Below are positions 1 through 8,040 of a stretch of DNA of 64,000 bases, one piece after another. The notes under the pieces are model-generated. The model saw nothing but the letters and a program-made list of their open reading frames with translations. It had not been told where the DNA came from and ran no database searches. How positions within the stretch are numbered: position 1 is the stretch's first letter; each line of letters starts with the position of its first letter. The position numbers and the translations under genes are program-made. Location: contig CAXXVF010000002.1 of assembly GCA_963663605.2 (NCBI GenBank), positions 992,001 to 1,056,000 on the forward strand, given 5' to 3'. The DNA is from Sporobacter sp963663605. GTDB lineage: Bacteria; Bacillota; Clostridia; Oscillospirales; Oscillospiraceae.

Positions 1-329
1 ACACCGACGTCGGACAGAATGCGTTCGGCGTCCACGGTCGTTCGCCGCTCGTCCCACAGCACAACGTCCAGTCCGTGCTCCCGGCTGAGCATCGACGACA
101 GCCGCTCGGTCTTCACGGCGCGCGGGCCGAGTGTGCCGTCCATATTTTTCGGGTAGCCAAGCACGATCCGGCCGACGCCGCGGGCTTTTGATTCCTCGGC
201 AATCTTCTGCGCCGTGCGCTCAGGCGAGCGCTCGGTTATGATAAAAGCCTCGCCGGACAAAACGCCCAGCGCGTCGGAAACGGCGATACCCGTCCGCGCG
301 TCTCCGTAGTCGACCGCCATGATCCGCAT
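1..329 (-). CDS. ruvX: RuvX/YqgF-family Holliday junction resolvase-like protein (partial)
   Basis: The first 109 residues are visible; the C-terminus lies beyond the left edge. The start reads MRIMAVDYGDARTGIAVSD, the RNase H-like first strand of the YqgF family with acidic residue D7. It is followed by VLGYPKNMDGTLG (about residues 56-68) and LWDERRTT (about 91-98), the family's second acidic motif with D93 and E94. Family members act in pre-16S rRNA 5' processing and were named as putative Holliday junction resolvases. The gene lies 12 bases downstream of the thioesterase gene on the same strand, so the two are probably co-transcribed. Nothing in the visible part looks damaged. Family assignment is confident; the exact substrate is not decided by sequence. 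Confidence 0.9.
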   Translation of the reverse strand, partial: MRIMAVDYGDARTGIAVSDALGVLSGEAFIITERSPERTAQKIAEESKARGVGRIVLGYPKNMDGTLGPRAVKTERLSSMLSREHGLDVVLWDERRTTVDAERILSDVG

Positions 330-341
330 GAAGCCGCCCCC

Positions 342-833
342 TCAATTATCGGTATCATCGTTCTGACCGTTTTTTTCGCGCGCAATCCTTTTTTTCCGCG
401 CGATCCTTCTATGTCGGCCTTCCGCAAATAAAACCTTTTCTTCTTCCGTTTCAAGGACAAGCTGCGGAAGCTGCTTCGGTTTGCCCGTCTTGTCGAGCGC
501 TACCATCGTGAAAAACGCCGTCTGTGTCCGGATCGGCGGGGCTTCGGTTTCCAGGTCCTCGACGTCGACCGTCACGATGACCTCCATGGAGGTCCTGCCG
601 ACATACGCGACCGTTGCCATACATGTCACCAAAGCGCCTATCCGTACCGGATACAGAAACTGCAGCTCATCGACGCGCGCGGTGACGACGTTGCAGCGCG
701 CATAACGGTGCGCGGCCGCGCCCGCAGCGCTGTCCATGAGTTTCATGATCTCGCCGCCGTGAACGTTCCCGGCGTAATTGGCCTGGCTCGGCAGCATCGT
801 CTGGCACATCGTGATCGTCGTTCGCTTGTCCAT
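342..833 (-). CDS. acyl-CoA thioesterase, hot-dog fold
   Basis: A 163-residue protein of the single hot-dog-domain acyl-CoA hydrolase family (YciA/BfiT-like), which hydrolyses acyl-CoA to free acid and CoA in the cytoplasm. The key motif is N23-x-HGGEIMKLMD (to D34), giving the Asn and Asp expected around the active-site helix of this family. The segment ARVDELQFLYPVRIGALV is the usual central strand pair. The C-terminal 25 residues are highly basic (RRIARKKRIAREKNGQ), an unusual tail that could be disordered. A sigma-A-like promoter lies at 943-971. ruvX follows after 12 bases, suggesting a shared transcript. The acyl-chain preference cannot be told from the sequence. Confidence 0.88.
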   Translation of the reverse strand: MDKRTTITMCQTMLPSQANYAGNVHGGEIMKLMDSAAGAAAHRYARCNVVTARVDELQFLYPVRIGALVTCMATVAYVGRTSMEVIVTVDVEDLETEAPPIRTQTAFFTMVALDKTGKPKQLPQLVLETEEEKVLFAEGRHRRIARKKRIAREKNGQNDDTDN

Positions 834-942
834 AAAAGCTCCTTTTCCGCTTTAAAACAGTTTTTGACTTGAATGCGTTTTTTTATCATGTATTCCGGCC
901 TGTCTCCGGCCGGCGGGAACGCCTTTCGGGGCGTCCGGTAAA

Positions 943-971
943 ATTATACACAATTTAATGCCGGCGCACAA
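943..971 (-). promoter_or_regulatory. predicted sigma-A promoter for the thioesterase-ruvX unit
   Basis: On the minus strand TTGTGC (966-971), a 17-base spacer and TATAAT (943-948) lie about 110 bases upstream of the thioesterase start. Confidence 0.55.
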
Positions 972-1017
972 TGGGGTTGCTGCATCAGTAAAAGTGGAAA
1001 TATAAACTTAAATTAAG

Positions 1018-1051
1018 TAAAACTGCCCTCTTTTGTGGAAGGCAGTTTTAT
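1018..1051 (-). terminator. rho-independent terminator of the znu-fur operon
   Basis: AAAACTGCC and GGCAGTTTT form a 9-bp stem around a 13-base loop just after the fur stop codon. The stem itself supplies the T-run on either strand. Confidence 0.7.
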
Positions 1052-1075
1052 TATCTGTCTGCGGCTCAATTTGAG

Positions 1076-1507
1076 TCATTGTTCATCACGGTGCTTTTCA
1101 CGGCATTGCGGACAGTAACCGTAGATATCGAGCCGGTGCCCGGAGATGAGATAATCCGTCTTCTCGGCCAGCTTTTTCTCATAACCCTCCAGCGGACAGC
1201 TTTCGATAGCCATCATTTTTTTGCATTCCAGACAGACAAGATAGTGCTTGTGTACCATGCGGTTGAGCTCGTACAGCGCGCGCTTTTCCCCGGATATCTT
1301 CACCTTTGTGGCAAGGCCCCTGTCCGAAAGCGTTTCAAGCGTGCGGTAGACGGTGGACAGGTTTACCGTTACGCCGCGCTCCTTTAAGTCCAGATAAACA
1401 TCTTCGGCGGGAATGGGCTGATCGCTCCTGTCAAGGATTTCAAGGATCTCGGTCCGGTGCTTTGTCTTTTTCAGCCCGCTTGACTTGAGTTCTTTTTTAA
1501 AATCCAT
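1076..1507 (-). CDS. Fur-family transcriptional regulator (probably Zur-like)
   Basis: A 143-residue Fur-family metalloregulator. The winged helix spans about residues 10-85 with the recognition region TVNLSTVYRTLETL. The dimerisation domain has HKHYLVCLECKKM (H86, H88, C92, C95) and YCPQC (C132, C135), the two CxxC pairs of the structural zinc site. The ATG at 1507 is preceded by GGAG on the minus strand; a longer reading frame to 1696 runs into znuB and lacks a site, so I chose the shorter start. It is the last gene of the znuA-znuC-znuB cluster, 44 bases after znuB, which makes zinc or manganese control of that operon the likely role. Zur versus PerR or Fur cannot be settled from sequence alone. 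Confidence 0.88.
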   Translation of the reverse strand: MDFKKELKSSGLKKTKHRTEILEILDRSDQPIPAEDVYLDLKERGVTVNLSTVYRTLETLSDRGLATKVKISGEKRALYELNRMVHKHYLVCLECKKMMAIESCPLEGYEKKLAEKTDYLISGHRLDIYGYCPQCREKHRDEQ

Positions 1508-1551
1508 TTTTTCTATCTTCTCACTCCTCACGCGGTCCGGTCTTACAGCGC

Positions 1552-2385
1552 CTAAACGGCGGTCTTTGCTCTTTTTGATTTCATTTTCAGCGTTTTGATC
1601 GTAAACGCAATGAGATAGCACAGTACGGACAATATCACGATGGCCGCGCCGGAAGCTATGTTCAGCTCGTAGGACATCCAAAGGCCCGCGACGCAAAAGA
1701 CGACGCCAAGTGCGACCGCAAGCGCCATGCGCTTTTTCAGGTCCCGGGTCAGCATGCCTGCCGTCGCGGCCGGCGCAGCTAAAAGGGCCAGCACCAGGAT
1801 GATCCCGACGACCCGGATGAGGACGACGACGGTCATGGCCACAAGCACAAGCAGGAGATATTCCAAAAAAGCGGTCTTAATGCCGCGTACATAGGCAAAT
1901 TCCTGATCGAACAGGTACGCCTTCCAATTGTTAAAAAAGATGATGACCATAAAGAGTACGACTGCCGCAAGGGCGATCATCAGGTACAGATCCGTCCAGG
2001 TGACGGACAGGATGCTGCCGAAAAGATATGAGCTCATATCCGGCGGATACCCTTTCATAAACGCTATGAACAAAATCCCCATCGCCATACCGAAGGACCA
2101 GAAAAGCGCGATGATAACATCGGCGCGCGCGCCGCCCTTCCGGCTGATGCGGCCGATCCCAAAAGCCGCGAGCACAGAAAAAGCAAACGCGCCGACGATC
2201 GGCTCAAAACCCAGAAGGTATCCGAGTCCGACGCCGCCGTATGCGGTATGGGCGATGCCGCCGCTCATCATGACGAGCTTCTTTTCCACAATGATAACGC
2301 CGATGACACCGCAGACGATACTCGCGAGAATACCCGATAGAAGGGCTTTTTGCAGAAACTGATACTCAAACAGGGCGCTTATCAT
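1552..2385 (-). CDS. znuB: zinc/manganese-type ABC transporter permease
   Basis: A 277-residue integral membrane protein of the ABC-3 (ZnuB/MntB/TroC) permease family, forming the channel of a metal importer. Hydrophobic segments run throughout, beginning with the first helix in FQKALLSGILASIVCGVIGVI. The family motif follows at about residues 38-56 (SGGIAHTAYGGVGLGYLLG), equivalent to the usual SDxxxHxxLxGxAxG region. The C-terminus is basic (KTLKMKSKRAKTAV), as expected for the cytoplasmic end. Its start overlaps the znuC stop by 4 bases (ATGA type), indicating translational coupling. znuB is used in the broad sense; metal specificity is inferred from the Fur-family gene in the operon. Confidence 0.88.
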   Translation of the reverse strand: MISALFEYQFLQKALLSGILASIVCGVIGVIIVEKKLVMMSGGIAHTAYGGVGLGYLLGFEPIVGAFAFSVLAAFGIGRISRKGGARADVIIALFWSFGMAMGILFIAFMKGYPPDMSSYLFGSILSVTWTDLYLMIALAAVVLFMVIIFFNNWKAYLFDQEFAYVRGIKTAFLEYLLLVLVAMTVVVLIRVVGIILVLALLAAPAATAGMLTRDLKKRMALAVALGVVFCVAGLWMSYELNIASGAAIVILSVLCYLIAFTIKTLKMKSKRAKTAV

Positions 2386-3149
2386 TGCGCGTCACCTCCG
2401 TGTTGCTTGAGTACCCGGTGCGGCACACCGTGGGCGATGAGATCGACCGGGCAGCCGTACAGGCTGGATACGACGTCATCGGTGAGTTCCGGCGCTCCGT
2501 GGTAGACAAGCGTATTGTTCAGGCAGGCCAGCTCGTGTACGTGCGTAGAGATCGCCAGCAGGTCGTGGGTAACGAGAACAATCGTCATATCCGCGTTGAA
2601 CCGGCCGAGCAGGTCGAATATCTGTTCGCGCGATACTGCGTCCACGCTCGCCGTCGGCTCGTCGAGCAGCAAAAGCTTCGGCTTTGCTATGAGCGCACGC
2701 GCAACGAGCATTTTCTGGAATTCGCCGCCGGAGAGCGCCGATATCTGGCGTCCGGCGAGTCCGTTCAAGCCGACTTTTGAAAGCAGCTCCCGCGCTTGCT
2801 CCCGGTCGCTCCGCGTAAATGTGAAAAACGGAGACAGCCCCGGCTTCATCTTTCCCGTCAGGACGACTTCTAAAACGGTTATCGGGAATTTACGGTCGAC
2901 CGAGCCGAACTGCGGGACATATCCGACCGGCGTACCGTTCCCCGGCTTTTTGCCGAAGACCTCCACCGTTCCGGAAAATATTGGCACGAGGCCCAAAACG
3001 GCCTTTAAAAGCGTTGATTTCCCGCCGCCGTTCGGCCCGATGATGCCTAAAAACGCACCTTCGGGAACGTCAAGACAGACACCCGCGAGCGCGGGTGTCT
3101 GCCCATAATATACAGACAGATCGTCGATGTGGATTGCCGGTTTGCTCAC
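2382..3149 (-). CDS. znuC: zinc/manganese-type ABC transporter ATP-binding protein
   Basis: A 255-residue ABC ATPase that powers the metal importer. Motifs in order are Walker A GPNGGGKS (38-45), Q-loop Q80 in GYVPQFG, signature LSGGE (139-143), Walker B LLLLDEPTASVD (159-170) and switch His195 in LVTHD. The VPQ-x6-FPITV stretch after the Q-loop is typical of ZnuC/MntA/TroB ATPases. The gene overlaps both znuA upstream and znuB downstream by 4 bases, so all three are translationally coupled. All catalytic residues are present. The exact metal is not readable from the ATPase. Confidence 0.93.
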   Translation of the reverse strand: MSKPAIHIDDLSVYYGQTPALAGVCLDVPEGAFLGIIGPNGGGKSTLLKAVLGLVPIFSGTVEVFGKKPGNGTPVGYVPQFGSVDRKFPITVLEVVLTGKMKPGLSPFFTFTRSDREQARELLSKVGLNGLAGRQISALSGGEFQKMLVARALIAKPKLLLLDEPTASVDAVSREQIFDLLGRFNADMTIVLVTHDLLAISTHVHELACLNNTLVYHGAPELTDDVVSSLYGCPVDLIAHGVPHRVLKQHGGDAQ

Positions 3150-4027
3150 TGCATGACCTCCGCCATTAGATTCGCCATTGATTTAAGGTTCTCTATATAG
3201 TTCGCTGCCAGCGGCGCCAGCTGCATCGTCTTCCCGCCGATCTCCTCGGCAAACGCTTCCGACTGGCTGCTGTCGATCTCAGCCTGATAGAAGATCACTT
3301 TAATATTCTCTTCTTCCGCGAAATCTATTAGTTCCTGAAGGTGTTCGGCGGTGGCTTCCTTGCCTTCCAGCTCCAGCGCGTACATCGTCAGCCCGTAATC
3401 TTCGGCAAAATATCCGAAAGCCGGGTGATAGACAATGAACGTGCGGTTTTTAACGTCCGCAACAGCTTCTTTTATCTGCGCGTCGAGCGCGTCTAGCTCT
3501 TTTATGTATGCATCGGCATTATCATTATACGCCTCGGCATTTGACGGGTCAAGCACTGCCATTTCCCGGGCAATAACCTCGACCATGACCTTGACCCTCT
3601 TGGGCGACATCCAGATATGCGGGTCTCTCGTTCCGGACTCGAACGTCCGGTCTTCATATACAGCCGCAGCCTCTTCCTGCAGAGCGACCACTTTCACATC
3701 CCCGACGCTCGGCAGAATGTTCGCCTGCTCCGTCGGAACGCCGATCGAGAAATAGATCGACGCGTCGCTGAATTTCTCCATCTCTTCCGGCGTCGGCTCG
3801 TAATTGGCCGGGCTGCCCCCCGGCGGCACCATCGTTATCACCTCGGCCAGGTCCCCGCAGACCGCCTCGACAAATGTCTGCTCCGGCACGATCGATACGG
3901 CTACGACCGGTTTGCCGCCGCCTCCGTCCGGCGCTGCTGTATCCGTTCTTCCGCACGCGGTCAGCGTTAAAACACCTGCCGCGAGTACAATGCATAACAG
4001 TATGCTGAATATTTTTACCTTTTTCAT
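3146..4027 (-). CDS. znuA: metal ABC transporter substrate-binding lipoprotein (ZnuA-like)
   Basis: A 293-residue cluster A-I (ZnuA/TroA) metal-binding protein. The N-terminus is a lipoprotein signal peptide with lipobox LTAC, cysteine 25. A TTG three bases upstream is also possible, but the ATG at 4027 is better placed after GGATGG. Expected metal ligands are only partly present: H137 (DPHIWMSP), H201 (VYHPAFGYF) and E250 (YQAEIDSSQSE) are visible. The first histidine of the family is replaced in GGSPANYEP by N75, and the late Asp is replaced in QLAPL by Ala. There is no His-rich loop. It opens the operon behind a consensus promoter with Fur-type inverted repeats. It probably binds Zn or Mn with an altered ligand set. 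Confidence 0.88.
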   Translation of the reverse strand: MKKVKIFSILLCIVLAAGVLTLTACGRTDTAAPDGGGGKPVVAVSIVPEQTFVEAVCGDLAEVITMVPPGGSPANYEPTPEEMEKFSDASIYFSIGVPTEQANILPSVGDVKVVALQEEAAAVYEDRTFESGTRDPHIWMSPKRVKVMVEVIAREMAVLDPSNAEAYNDNADAYIKELDALDAQIKEAVADVKNRTFIVYHPAFGYFAEDYGLTMYALELEGKEATAEHLQELIDFAEEENIKVIFYQAEIDSSQSEAFAEEIGGKTMQLAPLAANYIENLKSMANLMAEVMQ

Positions 4028-4051
4028 CAAACGTCCATCCTTTCGGTATTA

Positions 4052-4111
4052 ATTGCAATTGCGATTTATTTGCATTTATTATATGCCTGCATCGGCATAT
4101 TGTCAATATGC
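4052..4111 (-). promoter_or_regulatory. znu operon promoter with two candidate Fur-family operators
   Basis: On the minus strand TTGACA (4101-4106), a 17-base spacer and TATAAT (4078-4083) give a perfect sigma-A consensus. Two palindromes surround it. GCATATTG-N-CAATATGC (4095-4111) covers the -35 box and has the 7-1-7 layout typical of Fur-family boxes. ATCGCAATTGCAAT (4052-4065) has one mismatch and lies just downstream of the predicted start point. The Fur-family gene closing this operon is the natural candidate to bind either. Confidence 0.7.
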
Positions 4112-4140
4112 GGAATAAATTTTTTTAGTTTTATATTTAG

Positions 4141-4930
4141 GCCTTCCCCGCCCCATACGCATCCGGGCAAGCGACCGGGTTCGGCGGACGGCCACGCAGG
4201 GCCGTCCCTACGCGGAACGGAGCACGGCAGCTCACGGGTTACGGGACGGAAAACCCGCCCTCTACGAGGACGGAGGAATCCACCCCTACAATGGTTTGGT
4301 AGGTTCCGGCAGCCCATTGCAATAAAAAACAATGGGCGATGTGAACATCGCCGCGAAGTAATACGGGACGATGTGGGCATCGTCCCCTACGAGGACGGAG
4401 GAAACGGCGGGCGGATATGGAATCCGCCCCTACGAGCAGACGGGCGGGAAAAGACAATCCTCAGTCAGCAAAGCTGACAGCTCCTTTAATCGCGCAAGCC
4501 TCTGCGGAGGTTGTTACCGCCTGACGGCGACGCGATTTCAAAGGGGGACCAGTCCCCCTTTGAGGAACCCCCTGCTCTCCGAGGGGATGGATAACACGGC
4601 GGGCGGCCCCGCAGGGCCGTCCCTACGGGGACGGAAGGAACGGCAGCGCGATGAGGGCACGTTGAAAGCACCAAACCCTCATCCGTCACGGCTAACGCCG
4701 TGCCACCTTCTCCCAGGGGAAGGCTCATAAAACGGAGCGATGAATCAGGGGCTGCGGGCGAACACAGTTCGCCCCTACGGGGTCATCGAACAACCGGTTC
4801 CTTTTAATGGGGGTGTGGGGGACCCGTTCCCTTAAAAAAGCGGGATCATAAGGGCCACCCATTCCTCTTTATGGGGGTGTGGGTGGGACCCCCACTCCTT
4901 TAAAGGGCGGCGGGCGGGTTTAGATAAAAT
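4141..4930 (+). repeat. intergenic mosaic of hairpin repeats (REP-like, module B, C and D)
   Basis: No believable gene is present between znuA and the esterase gene. Going right, the stretch holds REP-like hairpins footed by CTAC (4186-4211 with arms GGACGGCC/GGCCGTCC; 4367-4392; 4409-4433 with arms GGGCGGAT/ATCCGCCC; about 4600-4625; 4756-4778 with arms GGGCGAAC/GTTCGCCC). It also holds a CTCAGTCAGC...GCTGACAG hairpin with CTCCTTT (about 4460-4487), the long element starting CGCGCAAGCCTCTGCGGAGG (about 4491-4600), and degenerate copies of the GCGGGATCATAAGGGC element (about 4800-4920). All are shared with other gaps in the window. Confidence 0.85.
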
Positions 4931-5089
4931 GTTGTTTTAAGCCAAGCTTCATGGATTTTTATTATAAACTTCATATTCTGTATACATTTCGCTGTATATT
5001 TCTTAATATATTTGCGCTACTATAAGAAATACAGGATTGCCATCCATCAAGACTTTTTTTCATTTTATCTTCTTTTTTCTTTCAAAAAC

Positions 5090-5132
5090 AAAGTAACGGA
5101 AGCCTACAGCGCTTCCGTTACTTTGCTTTTTT
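5090..5132. terminator. bidirectional terminator, 14-bp perfect stem
   Basis: AAAGTAACGGAAGC and GCTTCCGTTACTTT pair around a 7-base loop, with T-rich tracts on both strands. It ends the esterase transcript coming from the right. The flanking 4931-5089 bases are AT-rich and I see nothing else in them. A REP-like hairpin remnant lies at about 5155-5180. Confidence 0.75.
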
Positions 5133-5213
5133 TATGATTACGTTTTTATGGACAAGGGGCGATGCGGGCATCGTCCCCTGAGAGGACGCAGGAAAACGGC
5201 GGGCGGGTTCAGA

Positions 5214-6113
5214 TCAAATCAATCGTCTGTCGAAGTAATCGAACATGTCGTCGTTGATCTCCGGCTCGTTCCATCGCAGGTCTATACCGCCGTGATTGTA
5301 ACCCTCCCGGAAAGCCGTTTCCGCACGGCCTTCGCCGCAGACGGCACGGACTTTTTCCGCGAGCATACGGGAATGAACGACCGGCACGACGATATCATCA
5401 ATGCCGTGCTCGATAAAAACCGGCGGAAAGTCCCTGTTGATGAAATTAAGCGGATTCGTAAAGTAGATCAGACCGCCGATATCCTCGGAATGCGCGCCGA
5501 GCAGGTGCGTTTCGATTTCGGGGAAATACGGGTCGGCCGCCGGCGGGTCGCGCCGCGCCATTTCGCTTTCCAGCGCGAAGTCAACCGGCCCGAAACGGCT
5601 GGCGACAGCCTGCACCGCGCTGGAATACGCCGCGCAGCCCAACGTTAAATCCTCAAACGCCGGGTTCCCCTGCGTAGCGGCCGCCATGACGGCGTAATGC
5701 GCGCCGGCGCTGTCGCCGCAAAGCGCGAAGCGGTCCCCGTCGAGCAGGTATTTCTCCGCGTTTGCCCGCAAAAACCGTACAGCCGCCTTGACGTCAAAAA
5801 CAGCTGCCGGGTATTGCGCCTCGAAGGCCAGCCGGTGTTCGACGGAAACGACGGCGTATCCCCTGTCGATGCCGCCGATCGCCTGCAGGAGCTGGTCGTC
5901 CCGTTTGTCGCCGAGGATAAAGGCCCCGCCGTGAACGAAAATGACCGTCGGGAACGGGCCGTCCCCCTCCGGCGGCAGATAAATGTCAAGCCTCTGGTTC
6001 GGCGAAGCGCCGGCGTACGGGACATCCAGATATTTGCGCCGGATTTCCGAAACGTCCAGGATCTCTTTTTCCATTGATCCCTCAAAGGGATTGAAGTCTT
6101 TATAGGCGTCCAT
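5214..6113 (-). CDS. alpha/beta hydrolase, hormone-sensitive-lipase-like esterase
   Basis: A 299-residue cytoplasmic carboxylesterase-type alpha/beta hydrolase. The oxyanion-hole motif HGGA is at 61-64 and the nucleophile motif GDSAG at 133-137 (Ser135). The acid is probably in HGIDDIVVP and the base in YNHGGID near the C-terminus, completing the triad. I chose the ATG at 6113 because AGGAGG lies 8 bases upstream; an in-frame ATG at 6146 has no such site. There is no signal peptide. The gene stands alone, ends in the strong hairpin at 5090-5132, and has a repeat island just upstream. Substrate is unknown; short-chain esters are typical for the family. Confidence 0.88.
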   Translation of the reverse strand: MDAYKDFNPFEGSMEKEILDVSEIRRKYLDVPYAGASPNQRLDIYLPPEGDGPFPTVIFVHGGAFILGDKRDDQLLQAIGGIDRGYAVVSVEHRLAFEAQYPAAVFDVKAAVRFLRANAEKYLLDGDRFALCGDSAGAHYAVMAAATQGNPAFEDLTLGCAAYSSAVQAVASRFGPVDFALESEMARRDPPAADPYFPEIETHLLGAHSEDIGGLIYFTNPLNFINRDFPPVFIEHGIDDIVVPVVHSRMLAEKVRAVCGEGRAETAFREGYNHGGIDLRWNEPEINDDMFDYFDRRLI

Positions 6114-6184
6114 GTCCGCCGCCTCCTGTTTGTTAAATTCAGCCATAGGGTTACGGGGCGATAAATTCGACCCCTGGAACAACG

Positions 6185-6297
6185 GGATAATACGGACACC
6201 GCCGCGAAGGAATACGGGACGATGTGGGCATCGTCCCCTACGAGGACGCAGGACGCGGCGGGCAAATCCGCCCCTACGAGCAGGCGGGCGGGATTAG
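6185..6297 (+). repeat. REP-like hairpin cluster
   Basis: Holds a perfect hairpin with arms GGGACGATG/CATCGTCCC and loop TGGG at 6216-6237, followed at once by CTAC (6238-6241). A second, degenerate copy (GGCAAATCCGCC then CCTACG) lies at about 6260-6280. The island ends in GGCGGGCGGGATTAGAT, abutting the stop codon of the DUF169 gene. Confidence 0.8.
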
Positions 6298-6298
6298 A

Positions 6299-7063
6299 TT
6301 ATGGGTTTTGGGCCTTTTCCGCAAGGTCCTTGAGTATCCCGGCAAACTCGTCGTAATACTGCTGCTTGCTCTCGTGCGAGGACAGATGGTGCTCCATGCG
6401 CGTGAGGTTTGTCAGCACCGTCGGTATCCACGTATGCGGGATGCTGATGAGCAGCGTGTCGTCCGGCCAGAGCTCCCGGCCGCGCGGACCGTGAACGAGC
6501 GCGGGAATAGTGAAATTCACCTCGTGCGTTTTATACGGGTACAGGAGGAACCACGCGCAGCCCATAACGGGCGTACAGGACGATTTATACATCTCCCCCG
6601 TCGAGTACGTAACAGCGCGCAGAACGATCTCTGCTTTTTCCGGCGAGGCGCTGATAACAAGCACGTCCGGCTCGAAGTTCAGGTGATCCACGGGTGAAAA
6701 CGACACGTAGTTCGTAACGTTCCGGTCGAGCTTCGGGACGAATTGATAAAAATGCTCATTGGCGCGCGCTTCCTCGAAAACCCCCAGCCGCTCGCCGATG
6801 TTCCCGCTTTCGGCAAACGGGGCCATGTCCTCCATGCCCAAGAGTATCTTGCCGACGCACGTTTCCTTGTTGTCTTTTGAGAAGTAAAACGGGCGGTTTT
6901 CCATCTGGGACATACGGAACATCTCACACAGGGACATCTCGGCGTCCTGCGCCAGCGGCGGGATGCCCTCCGGGCGGAAAAAGCTGAATTTGACGCCGAT
7001 CGGCGGGGCTTTGAGTCCCAGATCGCGGAGCGGCGTATAGTCGTTGCGCAGCGTGTTGAACAT
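6299..7063 (-). CDS. DUF169 family protein
   Basis: A 254-residue soluble protein matching the DUF169 family by its N-terminal region (LGLKAPPIGVKFSFF), the central CVGKILLGM segment and the C-terminal part with PDDTLLISIPHTW. The family's biochemical role is not established. It is common in anaerobes and methanogens, often near corrinoid or methyl-transfer genes, and a UroD-type methyltransferase gene lies 1 kb away here on the same strand. There is no signal peptide or membrane helix. Conserved-looking cysteines occur at about positions 46, 69, 163 and 170. AAGGAG lies 8 bases before the ATG. The downstream gap is a repeat island. Confidence 0.8.
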   Translation of the reverse strand: MFNTLRNDYTPLRDLGLKAPPIGVKFSFFRPEGIPPLAQDAEMSLCEMFRMSQMENRPFYFSKDNKETCVGKILLGMEDMAPFAESGNIGERLGVFEEARANEHFYQFVPKLDRNVTNYVSFSPVDHLNFEPDVLVISASPEKAEIVLRAVTYSTGEMYKSSCTPVMGCAWFLLYPYKTHEVNFTIPALVHGPRGRELWPDDTLLISIPHTWIPTVLTNLTRMEHHLSSHESKQQYYDEFAGILKDLAEKAQNP

Positions 7064-7104
7064 AAAATCGTCTCCTTGTATGAATGATAATTGAAAGAAA
7101 TACT

Positions 7105-7776
7105 TTAAACGGCTTTAACGGCCTTTTCCCGCCGTTTACCGAGTTTAAACAGCCCATAATCCACGCCGTAATACGCGTACCCCAGCGCTACAAAAAAGGC
7201 AACGAGCGCCAGCACGGTCAAAAGAACGCGCCCCCAGCCGAGCGTATCCACATCAAGAAACGGATAAGGGTAGCGGGAACCGCCGTATCCGATACCGTCC
7301 CCAATGCGCGCGGCGATCATGGCATACGCAAAGTAGATAAGCGGCCCGATCGTCCAGACAAGGGGCGACGACAGTTTTATTTGCCCTTTTACGTCAAACA
7401 GCAGCCAATCGGCGATCGTCATGAGCGGAACGGCGTAATGCATAATAATCAGCGTCGGACTGGCAGAGCCCGCCATCGTAAAACGCATGCCCAGAACAAA
7501 GTGCGCTACCAGAAGCGTCACCGTGATCGCCATCGTCGCGATCCCTTTGAGCGCCGGGAACCAGACGGCGTCTTCCCCGTTTTTGAGTATGTACGCGATA
7601 TCGGCGGTGAAATAAGCGACGCACAGCAGGTTGCTTAAGACCGTGAAGTAATGGAGCCTGGATAAATTAAACCGTCCTTCGAACACGCCGAATCCAATTA
7701 AAAGACCGTATATACCGACCAGCACAAGGAGCAGCTTAAACGTGACGGACAACGTTTTGCTTATAATCCGCATCAT
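7105..7776 (-). CDS. Pr6Pr-family six-helix membrane protein
   Basis: A 223-residue membrane protein with about six hydrophobic segments and short loops: 8-28, 45-63, 75-98, 108-127, 138-160 and 188-210. The sequence FNLSRLHYFTVLSNLL after helix 1 and the HYAVPLMTIADWLLFD and YPYPFLDVDTLGWGRVL segments fit the Pr6Pr (FAR-17a/AIG1-like) group of bacterial membrane proteins. No enzymatic role is established for bacterial members. The C-terminus is basic and cytoplasmic (KLGKRREKAVKAV). Two adjacent ATGs at 7776 and 7773 are both possible. A promoter is visible at 7824-7853. The DUF169 gene follows after about 40 bases and could be co-transcribed. Confidence 0.72.
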   Translation of the reverse strand: MMRIISKTLSVTFKLLLVLVGIYGLLIGFGVFEGRFNLSRLHYFTVLSNLLCVAYFTADIAYILKNGEDAVWFPALKGIATMAITVTLLVAHFVLGMRFTMAGSASPTLIIMHYAVPLMTIADWLLFDVKGQIKLSSPLVWTIGPLIYFAYAMIAARIGDGIGYGGSRYPYPFLDVDTLGWGRVLLTVLALVAFFVALGYAYYGVDYGLFKLGKRREKAVKAV

Positions 7777-7823
7777 AACACCCCATTTCCAACATATGCA
7801 TGATTTAAAATTTCATTAGGCTC

Positions 7824-7853
7824 AGTATACCATTTTGCGGCGCGGCGCTTCAA
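7824..7853 (-). promoter_or_regulatory. predicted sigma-A promoter
   Basis: TTGAAG (7848-7853), an 18-base spacer and TATACT (7824-7829) on the minus strand, about 50 bases before the Pr6Pr gene. Confidence 0.6.
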
Positions 7854-8000
7854 CTGAAAATTTATGACGCGCTGCCGGAACCGGTAATTATAAGCTTCAG
7901 GTAACAACGTAAAAAACCGATTATTTTGCACTAACATGCCGAATAAAAAAACACGGCCACATTTTTATGCGGTGCTTTCCGCTTTATCGGCCGCGTATAA

Positions 8001-8030
8001 AAAATATCCCCGCCCAAGGCGGGGATATTG
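8001..8030 (-). terminator. terminator of the UroD-like gene
   Basis: AATATCCCCGCC and GGCGGGGATATT pair around a short loop. On the minus strand the stem is followed by TTTTTT. Confidence 0.85.
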
Positions 8031-8040
8031 ATCCGTCAGC

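Noticed and set aside
1508..1696. N-terminal extension of the Fur-family gene
   Set aside because: The extension overlaps znuB and lacks the family pattern; the ATG at 1507 has a proper ribosome site and fits the usual length.
4066..4730. Several short frames in the 4.1-4.7 kb gap
   Set aside because: They consist of translated hairpin repeats that recur in other gaps in different frames.
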